40,903 nt of DNA from the IMG/VR virus record IMGVR_UViG_3300045931_000083, positions 1 through 40,903 of that record, one strand, 5' to 3'. A program made the translations under genes and the position numbers. This DNA comes from a virus. Below, piece after piece: positions 23,624 through 29,998 of the stretch; the first letter of the stretch is position 1, and each line of letters opens with the position of its first letter. The notes under the pieces are model-generated. The model did no database searches. It had not been told where the DNA came from and saw only the letters and a program-made list of their open reading frames with translations.

Positions 23624-24180
23624 GCCGCCTCCTCCCGCGGCGTCCAGCCGCCGAGCTCCGGCCGCCGCGGCGCGCTGCCACGCTGATAGGCGATCACGCA
23701 ATGCTCCGGGCAATAGACCCGCGGCTCGTCCGCCGTTGCGCCGCAGAACAGATACGGCTCACCCCGCGGCGGTTCGTTCACCGGCCACCGGCACGCGCCC
23801 GCGCCCAGCTCGAGCAGGCCGACGTTGCGGCGCATCTCGACCGGACGCGTAGACTTTATTCGTACGACGGGCCTCGGCTCGGGCTTGGGCTTGATGCGCT
23901 TGGCGCGCCAGCCGAGCGGGTTGGCGACCCGCTTCGTTATGGAAATGCCCTCGGCCGGGTCGCGCTTCTTCGGCAGCCTGGCGCTCGCCATGTCACCCGT
24001 CCTCGCCTTGCGGAAGCGCACCGGCGTCGGGGCCCTTCCCGGTAGCTTGAGCCGATGCACGCGGCCGATCACGGCGTTCCGGGTGACCCCCTCACCGAGC
24101 TTCTCGGCGATCGCGCTCGCGGGCACACCGTCCGCCCACAGCCGCTTCAGCCACTCGACGCGCTCGTCCGTCCAGATCAT
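23620..24180 (-). CDS. gcrA: GcrA-type cell-cycle transcription regulator
   Basis: The 186-residue protein shows the full GcrA pattern. The N-terminal helix-turn-helix reads WTDERVEWLKRLWADGVPAS then EGVTRNAVIGRVHRLKLPGR. The C-terminal part has CRWPVNEPPRGEP, LFCGA and YCPEHCVIAYQ with conserved Cys/His. In Caulobacter and relatives GcrA works with sigma-70 at promoters carrying CcrM-methylated GANTC sites and controls S-phase genes. A phage copy could redirect host cell-cycle transcription or drive phage genes. It heads the sub-operon 24180-20636, just left of the toxin-antitoxin cassette. Its length is close to cellular GcrA. Confidence 0.92.
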   Translation of the reverse strand: MIWTDERVEWLKRLWADGVPASAIAEKLGEGVTRNAVIGRVHRLKLPGRAPTPVRFRKARTGDMASARLPKKRDPAEGISITKRVANPLGWRAKRIKPKPEPRPVVRIKSTRPVEMRRNVGLLELGAGACRWPVNEPPRGEPYLFCGATADEPRVYCPEHCVIAYQRGSAPRRPELGGWTPREEAA

Positions 24181-24190
24181 GCCGCCCTCC

Positions 24191-24220
24191 TTGAAAGAAG
24201 GGATAAAAGTGCTACATAAT
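24191..24220 (+). promoter_or_regulatory. possible promoter of the BrnT-BrnA-XRE cassette
   Basis: TTGAAA (24191-24196) is followed at 16-18 bases by TACATA/CATAAT (24213-24220), which abuts the BrnT start. If used, transcription would start almost at the coding region, perhaps from the second ATG at 24225. AGAAGGG at 24196-24202 may serve as a distant ribosome-binding site instead. The call is weak. Confidence 0.3.
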
Positions 24221-24488
24221 GAGCATGACGGGACGGATCATCTGGGACGACGGGAACTGGCCGAAATGCGGCAAGCACGGTGTGTCGAAAGCCGAGATCG
24301 GGCATGTGCTGACCGACCCCGCGACCGTCTTTCGTGATGATCCGTACGTCGGCGAGCCGCGCTTTCGCGCCATCGGCACCACGCCCGCAGGTCGGCGCGT
24401 CTTCGTCGTGTTTGCGATGCCCGGCGACGCTTATCGCCCGATCAGCGCCCGCTACATGCACAAGAAGGAATTCGACAGCTATGTCTAG
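24219..24488 (+). CDS. brnT: BrnT-family toxin
   Basis: The 89-residue protein matches BrnT: HGVSKAEIGHVLTDPATVF, then EPRFRAIGTTPAGRRVFVVF and RPISARYMHKKEFDSY at the end. BrnT is a RelE-like ribonuclease toxin that cuts RNA and stops growth. The downstream BrnA-like gene overlaps it by eight bases, the standard order. The cassette lies on the opposite strand to the surrounding early genes, so it looks like an independent insertion ('moron') with its own promoter. It could stabilise the prophage or act in phage exclusion. Those roles are inference. Confidence 0.88.
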   Translation: MSMTGRIIWDDGNWPKCGKHGVSKAEIGHVLTDPATVFRDDPYVGEPRFRAIGTTPAGRRVFVVFAMPGDAYRPISARYMHKKEFDSYV

Positions 24489-24891
24489 GAAATGGCCGAG
24501 TTTCGAGACCAGGGATCTCGACATGGAATCCGACAAGGGCTTCGCTGAGCTCAATCGGCGCTGGGACAAGTACAACCGCGAAATGCAAACCCTGATCGAT
24601 GCCAGGACCGTCCACCAGGACGAAGACGGCTGGTGGGTCGACAACGCGACCGGCAAGCTGATCGGCGAAGACCCGCAGGATGTGCGCCCACTGACGCCCA
24701 AGGATGTCTCTGAATTCATGCCTCGCGCCGAATTCGAAGCCCGCCGCAGGGCGGGCCGGCCACCGCTTGGCGACAAGGCCAGACAGCATGTCTCGCTACG
24801 GCTCGATGCAGAAGTGCTCGCCAAGTTCAAGGCGACGGGCAAGGGTTGGCAGGGCCGCATCAACGAGGCGCTCAGAAAAGCGAAGGTCTGA
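24481..24891 (+). CDS. brnA: BrnA-family antitoxin
   Basis: The ATG at 24481 overlaps the BrnT stop and gives 136 residues, longer than many BrnA proteins. The C-terminal ribbon-helix-helix DNA-binding part is clear: HVSLRLDAEVLAKFKATGKG then WQGRINEALRKAKV. The middle, SEFMPRAEFEARRRAGRPP, also fits BrnA. The N-terminal 60 residues should wrap the toxin. BrnA neutralises BrnT and represses the operon with it. Confidence 0.85.
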   Translation: MSRKWPSFETRDLDMESDKGFAELNRRWDKYNREMQTLIDARTVHQDEDGWWVDNATGKLIGEDPQDVRPLTPKDVSEFMPRAEFEARRRAGRPPLGDKARQHVSLRLDAEVLAKFKATGKGWQGRINEALRKAKV

Positions 24892-24893
24892 AC

Positions 24894-25208
24894 GTGGGAG
24901 AGGCCGTGGAAGACGCCGAGGATCTCGAAGCGATCCGCCTTTTCGAAAAAAGGCTCGCCGCCGGCGAGGAAGAGCTGATCCCGTCCGAGGTCGTCAACAG
25001 GCTCATCGACGGCCCCGAAAGCCGCATGCGCATCTGGCGCGACTACCGCGGCCTGTCCCTCGCCGATCTCGCCGAGCAGACCGGCTTCGGCACCGCCTAT
25101 CTCCACCAGATCGAGACCGGCAAGAAGAATGGCTCTGTCGAGGCGCTGACCAAGATCGCCGCGGCGCTCAAGGTCGACGTCGACGACATCCTGCCGCGCA
25201 AGGAGTGA
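24894..25208 (+). CDS. XRE-family HTH protein, third gene of the toxin-antitoxin cassette
   Basis: The start is taken as GTG 24894, two bases after the BrnA stop, with AAGG upstream; GTG 24906 is an alternative. The 104-residue product has an N-terminal antitoxin-like region (FEKRLAAGEEELIPSEVVNR, LIDGPESRMRIWRDYRG). A lambda-type helix-turn-helix follows: LSLADLAEQTGFGTAYLHQI ETGKKNG. It resembles HigA/HipB-like antitoxins that come with RelE-type toxins, but here it follows a complete BrnTA pair. It may be a second regulator of the cassette or the leftover of another module. It converges on the HNH gene at 25220 with only 11 bases between. Confidence 0.82.
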   Translation: MGEAVEDAEDLEAIRLFEKRLAAGEEELIPSEVVNRLIDGPESRMRIWRDYRGLSLADLAEQTGFGTAYLHQIETGKKNGSVEALTKIAAALKVDVDDILPRKE

Positions 25209-25219
25209 AGCCAGCGTCA

Positions 25220-25816
25220 TCAGGCCGCCTCCTCGCCGAAGAGCCGGAGCTCGCGCGGTGGCACCCGCGCCAGTGTCGCCGCGGCCGCCAACAAGTCGGG
25301 CGGAATGTCGACGTGCTTCCAGTATTTGCGCGCGAGAATCTTGTTCACGGTATTTCGATTGAGTCCGACGACTGCACCGATCTCCGAGCCGATCAGCCCG
25401 CGAGCTCTCATACGAAAGATTTCGATGACCGTGGCCTCGTTAATCTTCGCTTTGTTATGTGCGACGCCAAGTCGATCGCGGCCGTGACGCCGACGGTCGG
25501 TGGCGTTTTCGGAGCCGCTGCCCCAAGCAAGATTGCAGGCTCGATTGTTCGATCTGTCGCCGTCTAGATGCCGGGCTTCATTCCTGCCGGTCGGCGGCGC
25601 TCCGTGGAACGCCTCACACACCAAGCGATGAACGAGAAATCCGACTATTCGACCGTCAATGGTCGTTGAAAAGTGCCAATATCCGTTGCCCGCTGGCGAT
25701 CCCCGCATCACCCGCGGTTTGTGGCCATTGCCCCGCACGACATTGCGCCGGATACGACCTTCCGACGATACCTCGTAACCGGTGAGCCTGGTGATCGCGC
25801 GCCAAATCTCTGTCAT
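25220..25816 (-). CDS. HNH homing-type endonuclease inserted at the end of the resolvase gene
   Basis: The ATG at 25816 overlaps the resolvase stop (ATGA) and gives 198 residues. The N-terminal NUMOD4-like part reads MTEIWRAITRLTGYEVSSEG RIRR. The HNH core is FLVHRLVCEAFHG with ARHLDGDRSNNRACNLAWGS. A helix-turn-helix follows (IGAVVGLNRNTVNKILARKY). The last 20 residues, ATLARVPPRELRLFGEEAA, closely mirror the resolvase C-terminus, TLARTPPNELHLYGEVA. Base composition is lower in GC than neighbouring genes. It is probably a selfish element that entered the 3' end of the resolvase gene. Confidence 0.87.
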   Translation of the reverse strand: MTEIWRAITRLTGYEVSSEGRIRRNVVRGNGHKPRVMRGSPAGNGYWHFSTTIDGRIVGFLVHRLVCEAFHGAPPTGRNEARHLDGDRSNNRACNLAWGSGSENATDRRRHGRDRLGVAHNKAKINEATVIEIFRMRARGLIGSEIGAVVGLNRNTVNKILARKYWKHVDIPPDLLAAAATLARVPPRELRLFGEEAA

Positions 25817-26388
25817 GCTACTTCCCCGTAAAGGTGGAGTTCGTTCGGCGGAGTCCTCGCCAGCGTCACCGATGCAAATGACCAAACGGCGCACGCATCC
25901 GCCCTGTCGTCGTCGTCGACGGTACGCTCGAAGTAGCCGAGCACCTGGCACCGGCGGACGATCGCGGCCTTCCTGGCCGCCCTGCCCTCCGGCTTCGCCG
26001 AGCCGAGGAAATGCTTGGTCACCGTAAAGACGTTGGCGTTTTCGCAACGTACGCCGTGCCCCGAGCACATCGCCTCGACGATGAGATGAAAGCCGACGGT
26101 GCTCGGGATGGACCCCGCCCCGATCTTCAGGAGCGTCGCCAGGGTGAGCGGCGCCTCCTTCACGACCATGAACGGCTTCTGTCTTGGCCATCTGTCCGGA
26201 TCGCGCGGGTCGCCACCAGAGAGCAGCAGATCCATCAGCTTGATCAGGTTGAAGGCCTGCGCGGCGAGGCCGGCGCCGGGCTTGCCGAGCGTGACGGTGT
26301 AGCTCTGCGGGATCGTGCCGGGCACGCCGACGGCGACGCCGAGCTTGCGTCCGACGTCGAGGGCAATGAGGAGCCGATCCCGCTGCAT
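25813..26388 (-). CDS. RuvC-like Holliday junction resolvase
   Basis: The ATG at 26388 gives 191 residues. Acidic residues fit the RuvC/RNase H fold: Asp11 in LLIALDVGRKLGVAVG, Glu78 in FMVVKEAPL and the Asp pair in DDRADACAVW near 161-164. The Lys-rich ARKAAIVRR segment before it is also typical. Such phage resolvases cut branched DNA during replication and packaging. Its last codons are mirrored in the following HNH gene, see findings. It is part of the leftward early operon and follows the GapR-like gene by seven bases. Confidence 0.85.
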   Translation of the reverse strand: MQRDRLLIALDVGRKLGVAVGVPGTIPQSYTVTLGKPGAGLAAQAFNLIKLMDLLLSGGDPRDPDRWPRQKPFMVVKEAPLTLATLLKIGAGSIPSTVGFHLIVEAMCSGHGVRCENANVFTVTKHFLGSAKPEGRAARKAAIVRRCQVLGYFERTVDDDDRADACAVWSFASVTLARTPPNELHLYGEVA

Positions 26389-26395
26389 TTGCGCC

Positions 26396-26752
26396 CTATG
26401 CCGCTTCGCCGAGATCGAGCGCGGCTTGCCCGAGGGGAAGTTCGGCCAGGTCGCCGAGCGCCAGCCGAATCTGGTCGTATGTCTCCCTCTCCTCCTCCTC
26501 AAGCTCCTCGCGGAGATCCTCGATCTTCGCCTCGAGCTTCCGGCGCGCGACGTTCTTCTTGAGGAGCTTCTTCGGGATGCCGGCTTCCTTCGCCTCGTCG
26601 TAGACCTCGGCGATGTTCTGGCGCAGCGACTTGCAGTGCGCCATGTGCTTGCCGGTCGCCGAGGCGATGTCTTCGTCGATCTCCTCGATCCGCGCGACGT
26701 AGTCCTTCACCTCCTCAGGGTCGAATCCGTTTCCTTTGGCTGGCTTGGTCAT
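26396..26752 (-). CDS. GapR-like (DUF2312-like) coiled-coil protein
   Basis: The ATG at 26752 follows GGAGGAAAGGAG, so it is preferred over the ATG seven codons upstream, which lies within that site. The 118-residue product has an N-terminal DPEEVKDYVARIEEIDEDIA and then NIAEVYDEAKEAGIPKKLLK KNVARRKLE. This is the arrangement of the GapR/DUF2312 family: 'ERIE' helix, 'DVYAEAKGNGFD' loop and a basic helix. A C-terminal acidic coiled coil extends beyond it. Cellular GapR binds overtwisted DNA ahead of forks in alphaproteobacteria. The match is suggestive and not full length. Confidence 0.6.
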   Translation of the reverse strand: MTKPAKGNGFDPEEVKDYVARIEEIDEDIASATGKHMAHCKSLRQNIAEVYDEAKEAGIPKKLLKKNVARRKLEAKIEDLREELEEEERETYDQIRLALGDLAELPLGQAALDLGEAA

Positions 26753-27345
26753 GCCGAGCTCCTTTCCTCCCATGAGACACGATGCAGCCCGGCCGGGCCG
26801 CGGTGGTCGCGTTCCCAGACGAACCAGGCGAAGGGCATTCCGGCGTTGAGATTGCGTTTCCCCGCCCAGCCGGCGCGGTGCATCATTGGCAAGCGATTGC
26901 GGAAGACATGCACGCGGGCGAGCATCCCGCCGTCGAGGATCCTGCGCCGCCGCTCGCTCTCGAGGAAGGCGAGCCGGCAGAGCATGACGACCTTCGGCGC
27001 GAGCTCGATCGCGTGTGCGACGAACGCCTCGACGTTCTTGAACGGCGGATTGGTGACGATCGCCTCGGCGCCGAGCGGTAGCTGCCGCTCAAGCAGGAAA
27101 TCCCAACCGGCTTCGTCCTGGTCCGGCGAGTCGTAGTCGACGAGGTCGGTGGCGTAGACCTTCTTCCCGGCGGCGCGGAGCACCCGGACGATCGCGCCCG
27201 GCCCGCAGGCCGGCTCCCAGATCACCTCGGGCAGCGGCTCGACCCGGAGTAGCGCCTCGACGGCGACGGCCGGCGTCTCGTAGAGATCGTCGCGGCGCAC
27301 CTTGAGCGCAGCACGGGCCGAGCCTGTCGCCAGGGTGAGGGTCAA
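26749..27345 (-). CDS. DNA adenine methyltransferase-like protein
   Basis: TTG at 27345 has GGGGAGGG close upstream and a TTGA overlap with an 18-codon frame; GTG 27372 is an alternative start. The 198-residue product has the SAM-binding motif WEPACGPGAIVRVLRAAGKK, the acidic TDLVDYDSP and the catalytic TNPPF. DLYETPAVAVEALL lies near its N-terminus. NPPF with this order is typical of N6-adenine methyltransferases of phage Dam type. It has no obvious partner nuclease. It could protect phage DNA or mark sites for regulation. The recognition sequence cannot be read from the protein. Confidence 0.82.
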   Translation of the reverse strand: MTLTLATGSARAALKVRRDDLYETPAVAVEALLRVEPLPEVIWEPACGPGAIVRVLRAAGKKVYATDLVDYDSPDQDEAGWDFLLERQLPLGAEAIVTNPPFKNVEAFVAHAIELAPKVVMLCRLAFLESERRRRILDGGMLARVHVFRNRLPMMHRAGWAGKRNLNAGMPFAWFVWERDHRGPAGLHRVSWEERSSA

Positions 27346-27398
27346 ATGTCCCTCCCCTCGTCCTCGATCCACGGCGCGAGTCGCAGCGCGAGCCGCAT
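27342..27398 (-). CDS. 18-codon mini-ORF coupling two early genes
   Basis: ATG 27398 has GGAAAG upstream (overlapping the preceding gene's stop). The frame reads MRLALRLAPWIEDEGRDI and ends in TGA, which overlaps the presumed TTG start of the methyltransferase. The neat signals on both sides suggest translation. It may serve only to carry ribosomes to the weak TTG start. Confidence 0.35.
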   Translation of the reverse strand: MRLALRLAPWIEDEGRDI

Positions 27399-27402
27399 GG
27401 GA

Positions 27403-27900
27403 TTACTTTCCATCGGCAATGTCGGTAAGATGTTTGCTCAGGTCACCACCAGCACGGCGGCGCGCCACATCAGCAGCTTTCATTTTGATTTCTGCAGCAG
27501 CGCTTGCCCGAGCCGCATTGCGCATTTTGATTAGCGCGTCTTCGTACAAGTCGTTCACGGTGGCGTATTTGCTATCGACCTTTTCATAGTCCGCATCGTC
27601 CGCCTCTTCCCCGTCATCGGCATCGTCGTACCTTGGCCGTGTCAGATGCTCCGGCACCGTGTACCCATCGATCGAAAACAGATCCGGTCCCTGCTTACGC
27701 GGCTGCTTCTCCCAAGCCCGGTTTGCCGCCTCCATCCAGGCACCCATCATCAGTGCCTCGCCCTTCAGCGGGTCTTTCTTGACGGCGGCCCAAACGTGGT
27801 TTCTGAATCCCTCCCTGCTACCGCCTAGATCTCTTCGGAGATCGAGGTATTGCTGGCGCTGAATGGCAAGAAATTCTGAAATGTTTTCGCCCGTGCTCAT
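27403..27900 (-). CDS. unknown early protein downstream of ParB-like gene
   Basis: The 165-residue protein has a helical N-terminus (MSTGENISEFLAIQRQQYLD LRRDLGG), FRNHVWAAVKKDPLKGEAL, a very acidic middle (DDADDGEEADDADYE) and an Ala/Lys-rich helical C-terminus. No known catalytic motif or membrane segment is visible. The ATG at 27900 overlaps the ParB-like stop, so the two genes are probably translated together and may work together. Codon use is less GC-rich than in the structural genes. Confidence 0.6.
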   Translation of the reverse strand: MSTGENISEFLAIQRQQYLDLRRDLGGSREGFRNHVWAAVKKDPLKGEALMMGAWMEAANRAWEKQPRKQGPDLFSIDGYTVPEHLTRPRYDDADDGEEADDADYEKVDSKYATVNDLYEDALIKMRNAARASAAAEIKMKAADVARRRAGGDLSKHLTDIADGK

Positions 27901-28751
27901 GATTCTCCTTCCCCCTTTAGCTGGGCCAATAAACGCCCGATGTTTCTTGCACCATCGAGGATGTCCGTGCCCGCTGGATCGATGCGCAAACGATCGATAA
28001 TCGCGCTACGGAATTGCTCATCGCCAAGGCGATCGAGCACCTCGCGAGCGAAGTCGGGATTGCTCCACGCCAAGCACCCGCGATAGGCGGACTCCGACAA
28101 TCGCAAGAGGGTTTCGCGCTTGTTCGCTTCAGCGGCGTCGGCTTCAGCCTTGCGCTGAACGAGCGCCGCATAGGCCTCGGTCAACGACATGGGCTCAGGC
28201 ACCAAGTCGGCTAAATCCGGAGCTTCGGTGCGGAGACGTTCGAGTTTGGCCTGATCGGACTGCGCCGCTTGTTCGCTGGCGATGACATCGGCGAGCGCCT
28301 TGTCGAAGGGAATAGCACCAGCAAACACTGCCTCTGCGGTGTCGTAAGAGTGACGCAGAATGCGGCGAGCATCCCGTAATCGCGTCTTCGAAACCTCAAC
28401 AGGTTCTGTTGAGGTTTTGCCACGTCCGCCACGATGGGTTGGGTTTGGATAAGCGAAGGCGTACGCTATGGCGCGCTGACCGGCATTGAGATGCCTGCGC
28501 TCGACATTAGTGGCGAGAATGTACTCGACCACGTCCTCGCCGTTTATTTCTTCGAAGCGCGGTTCAACGCCCGCGATCTCACATGCTTTGAGCCGGTTCC
28601 GTCCGTCGATCAGAACGTCGCCCTTGAGCATGATCGGCTGAAACAGGCCGTTCGTCGCAATGCTCTCCGCGAGTTCGGCGAGCTCGTGCTCCGCCATCAT
28701 CGGAAACCGATCGGCAAGCGGATGAACGGATGTGAAAGGCTTCGCGCTCAC
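27897..28751 (-). CDS. ParB/Srx-domain protein
   Basis: The 284-residue protein starts with a ParB-type N-terminal domain: VHPLADRFPMM, ELAELAESIATNGLFQPIML, then LIDGRNRLKACEIAGVEP. It continues with VVEYILATNVERRHLNAGQR AIAYAF, the usual ParB box II/HTH region. The C-terminal half is helical and Ala/Glu-rich. In phages such proteins act as DNA-binding regulators, nucleases or CTP-dependent clamps; there is no ParA partner here. It sits in the early operon between two unknown genes. Confidence 0.82.
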   Translation of the reverse strand: MSAKPFTSVHPLADRFPMMAEHELAELAESIATNGLFQPIMLKGDVLIDGRNRLKACEIAGVEPRFEEINGEDVVEYILATNVERRHLNAGQRAIAYAFAYPNPTHRGGRGKTSTEPVEVSKTRLRDARRILRHSYDTAEAVFAGAIPFDKALADVIASEQAAQSDQAKLERLRTEAPDLADLVPEPMSLTEAYAALVQRKAEADAAEANKRETLLRLSESAYRGCLAWSNPDFAREVLDRLGDEQFRSAIIDRLRIDPAGTDILDGARNIGRLLAQLKGEGES

Positions 28752-28763
28752 CCGCCCCTCCCC

Positions 28764-29210
28764 TCACTCGGGGTCGGTGAGATCGCCCTCGCCCACTGAA
28801 TGTATTCTGTCGCCCGCGTCCCGTAGGACCTGCTCAATCGCCAGTATCTGTTCGCGATAAAACTCCGGATCGGTCGCGGCATATGTGTCGCGAAGCGAAC
28901 GAAGAGAGGCAAAGGCTGCGTCACGGTTTTTGGCCTCTTCCCGCGCGCGCCGGGCGGCGGCGCTGCGGATTGCATCCATCTCGTTGGACCGCACCATGCG
29001 GGCCTCGGAGTACCAAAGATCCTGAACTCGCCCCGGCGGCAGCGACACGCGAAATGCAGCTCGGTTGATCGCTGCCTTCACGCTGTCACCGACAGGACGG
29101 GGCTCGGCTACGCGACGCAACAAGTCCGCGGCTTCCGCCACGGGCGACACAAACTCAGACACTGGTTTCTCGGACGACTTTCCCGACACCTCGGAATCTC
29201 CCTTCGCCAT
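28764..29210 (-). CDS. unknown early protein upstream of the ParB-like gene
   Basis: The 148-residue protein has a low-complexity N-terminus (MAKGDSEVSGKSSEKPVSEF). A region reading AEAADLLRRVAEPRPVGDSV and AAFRVSLPPGRVQDLWYSEA follows, then a charged helix. The middle resembles the short DNA-binding-like proteins often seen next to phage regulators, but no defined family can be named. It begins about 160 bases after the XRE regulator, the largest gap in this operon. Confidence 0.55.
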   Translation of the reverse strand: MAKGDSEVSGKSSEKPVSEFVSPVAEAADLLRRVAEPRPVGDSVKAAINRAAFRVSLPPGRVQDLWYSEARMVRSNEMDAIRSAAARRAREEAKNRDAAFASLRSLRDTYAATDPEFYREQILAIEQVLRDAGDRIHSVGEGDLTDPE

Positions 29211-29376
29211 GATGGTTGGCGATAGAGGGAGCGCGGTTAGCTCTCAGCGACGCGGCGCCGGGTCCGGCAAGACAGAGGCGCGCGCCACGAATTTCAGACC
29301 CATGCGTGAGCTGCCGCCCACGCCAGGGAGGCCGCCACGGTGATCCGGTCATGCGTTGAACTGTGGCGGCCGTCAT
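29155..29376 (-). CDS. doubtful small ORF after the XRE regulator
   Basis: The ATG at 29376 shares ATGA with the stop of the XRE gene and has GAGG seven bases upstream. The 73-residue frame (MTAATVQRMTGSPWRPPWRG ...) is Arg/Gly/Pro-rich and overlaps the next gene by 55 bases. It resembles no family I know. The interval 29211-29372 otherwise shows nothing clear, so this is either a small coupled gene or untranslated sequence. Confidence 0.28.
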   Translation of the reverse strand: MTAATVQRMTGSPWRPPWRGRQLTHGSEIRGARLCLAGPGAASLRANRAPSIANHHGEGRFRGVGKVVRETSV

Positions 29377-29651
29377 TTGACGGCCTCAGATAACCAATCA
29401 ATCGAGACGCCGAATGTCTCCGCGATGTGCCGCACACTCCCGAGTCGCGGCAACTCTTTGCCGGACTCCCATTTCGAGATCATTCCTTGAGCGACACCAA
29501 TCTTCTGCGCGAACTCGGTCTGCGTGAGGCCGGCGCGCTGCCGTGTGGCCCAAATCCGCATGCCTACGGTCATGAGCGGGAGCACCGGGTGATCCAAACA
29601 CCGCCTTCCCTCGACGTGATCCATTGCCAGGCGATCGAGCGCTTCCATCAT
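29373..29651 (-). CDS. XRE-family helix-turn-helix regulator
   Basis: The 92-residue protein has an N-terminal extension (MMEALDRLAMDHVEGRRCLD) and then a standard lambda-repressor-like HTH. That part reads IWATRQRAGLTQTEFAQKIG VAQGMISKWESGKELP, followed by VRHIAETFGVSIDWLSEAV. It is coupled to the Cro-like gene (ATGA) as the second gene of the leftward operon. A CII-like or secondary repressor role is possible, but the sequence shows only DNA binding. Confidence 0.85.
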   Translation of the reverse strand: MMEALDRLAMDHVEGRRCLDHPVLPLMTVGMRIWATRQRAGLTQTEFAQKIGVAQGMISKWESGKELPRLGSVRHIAETFGVSIDWLSEAVK

Positions 29652-29911
29652 GCGACCTCGCTCCCCTCGGTTGAGGCGCGAGCCGCGGCGTCAATCGGGT
29701 CGAAAAGGTCCGGTCGCATCAGATGCTTGGACACTTCGCCATTAGTCGCTCGGTCAATTGCGACCGCGAGATCGGCTGACACCCGGCCGCCGGCAGCAAC
29801 CCGCTTCTTGGCCTTGTTGATGGCAACCTGCGAATAGCCAGTGGCCGCTCCAAGCTTACTTTCGGAACCGAATAGACTGATCGCAGCGGAAACGGGATTA
29901 GCGTCCATCAT
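29648..29911 (-). CDS. Cro-like / YdaS-like regulator, first gene of the leftward operon
   Basis: The start is ATG 29911 (or 29908), about ten bases after the -10 region, giving 87 residues. The product reads MMDANPVSAAISLFGSESKL then GYSQVAINKAKKR and GRVSADLAVAIDRATNGEVS, the pattern of YdaS/Cro-type small repressors. It is divergent from the CI-like repressor across an operator cluster. This is the classical cro position, so it should oppose the repressor during lytic growth. Confidence 0.8.
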   Translation of the reverse strand: MMDANPVSAAISLFGSESKLGAATGYSQVAINKAKKRVAAGGRVSADLAVAIDRATNGEVSKHLMRPDLFDPIDAAARASTEGSEVA

Positions 29912-29918
29912 ACCGGAG

Positions 29919-29946
29919 AGAAATAACAAAAGTTATTGCTTGTCAA
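29919..29946 (-). promoter_or_regulatory. leftward early promoter
   Basis: On the minus strand TTGACA (29946-29941) is followed by AGCA, then the operator ATAACTTTTGTTAT, so the presumed -10 is TATTTC near 29925-29920. The same layout occurs at 31417-31445 in the other direction. It reads into the Cro-like gene. The -10 is weak and the assignment relies on the shared architecture. Confidence 0.6.
29923..29936. promoter_or_regulatory. repressor operator, spacer site of leftward promoter
   Basis: ATAACAAAAGTTAT is a perfect ATAAC-N4-GTTAT dyad. It occupies the spacer between the -35 and -10 of the leftward early promoter. Binding here would block RNA polymerase. Confidence 0.75.
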
Positions 29947-29959
29947 GTACCAATGTTAT
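29946..29959. promoter_or_regulatory. degenerate repressor operator next to leftward -35
   Basis: AGTACCAATGTTAT has one perfect half-site and one half-site with three of five matches. It lies 23 bases centre to centre from the neighbouring operator, exactly as in the distal cluster. Its -35 overlap matches too. Confidence 0.55.
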
Positions 29960-29984
29960 CGGTATGGGACCGGCCGCGCGGTCT

Positions 29985-29998
29985 ATAACGCCGGTTAT
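29985..29998. promoter_or_regulatory. repressor operator overlapping the repressor start
   Basis: ATAACGCCGGTTAT is a perfect dyad. It overlaps a TATAAC -10-like box (29984-29989) and the repressor start codon (29997-29999), the place of a self-repression site. Confidence 0.7.
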
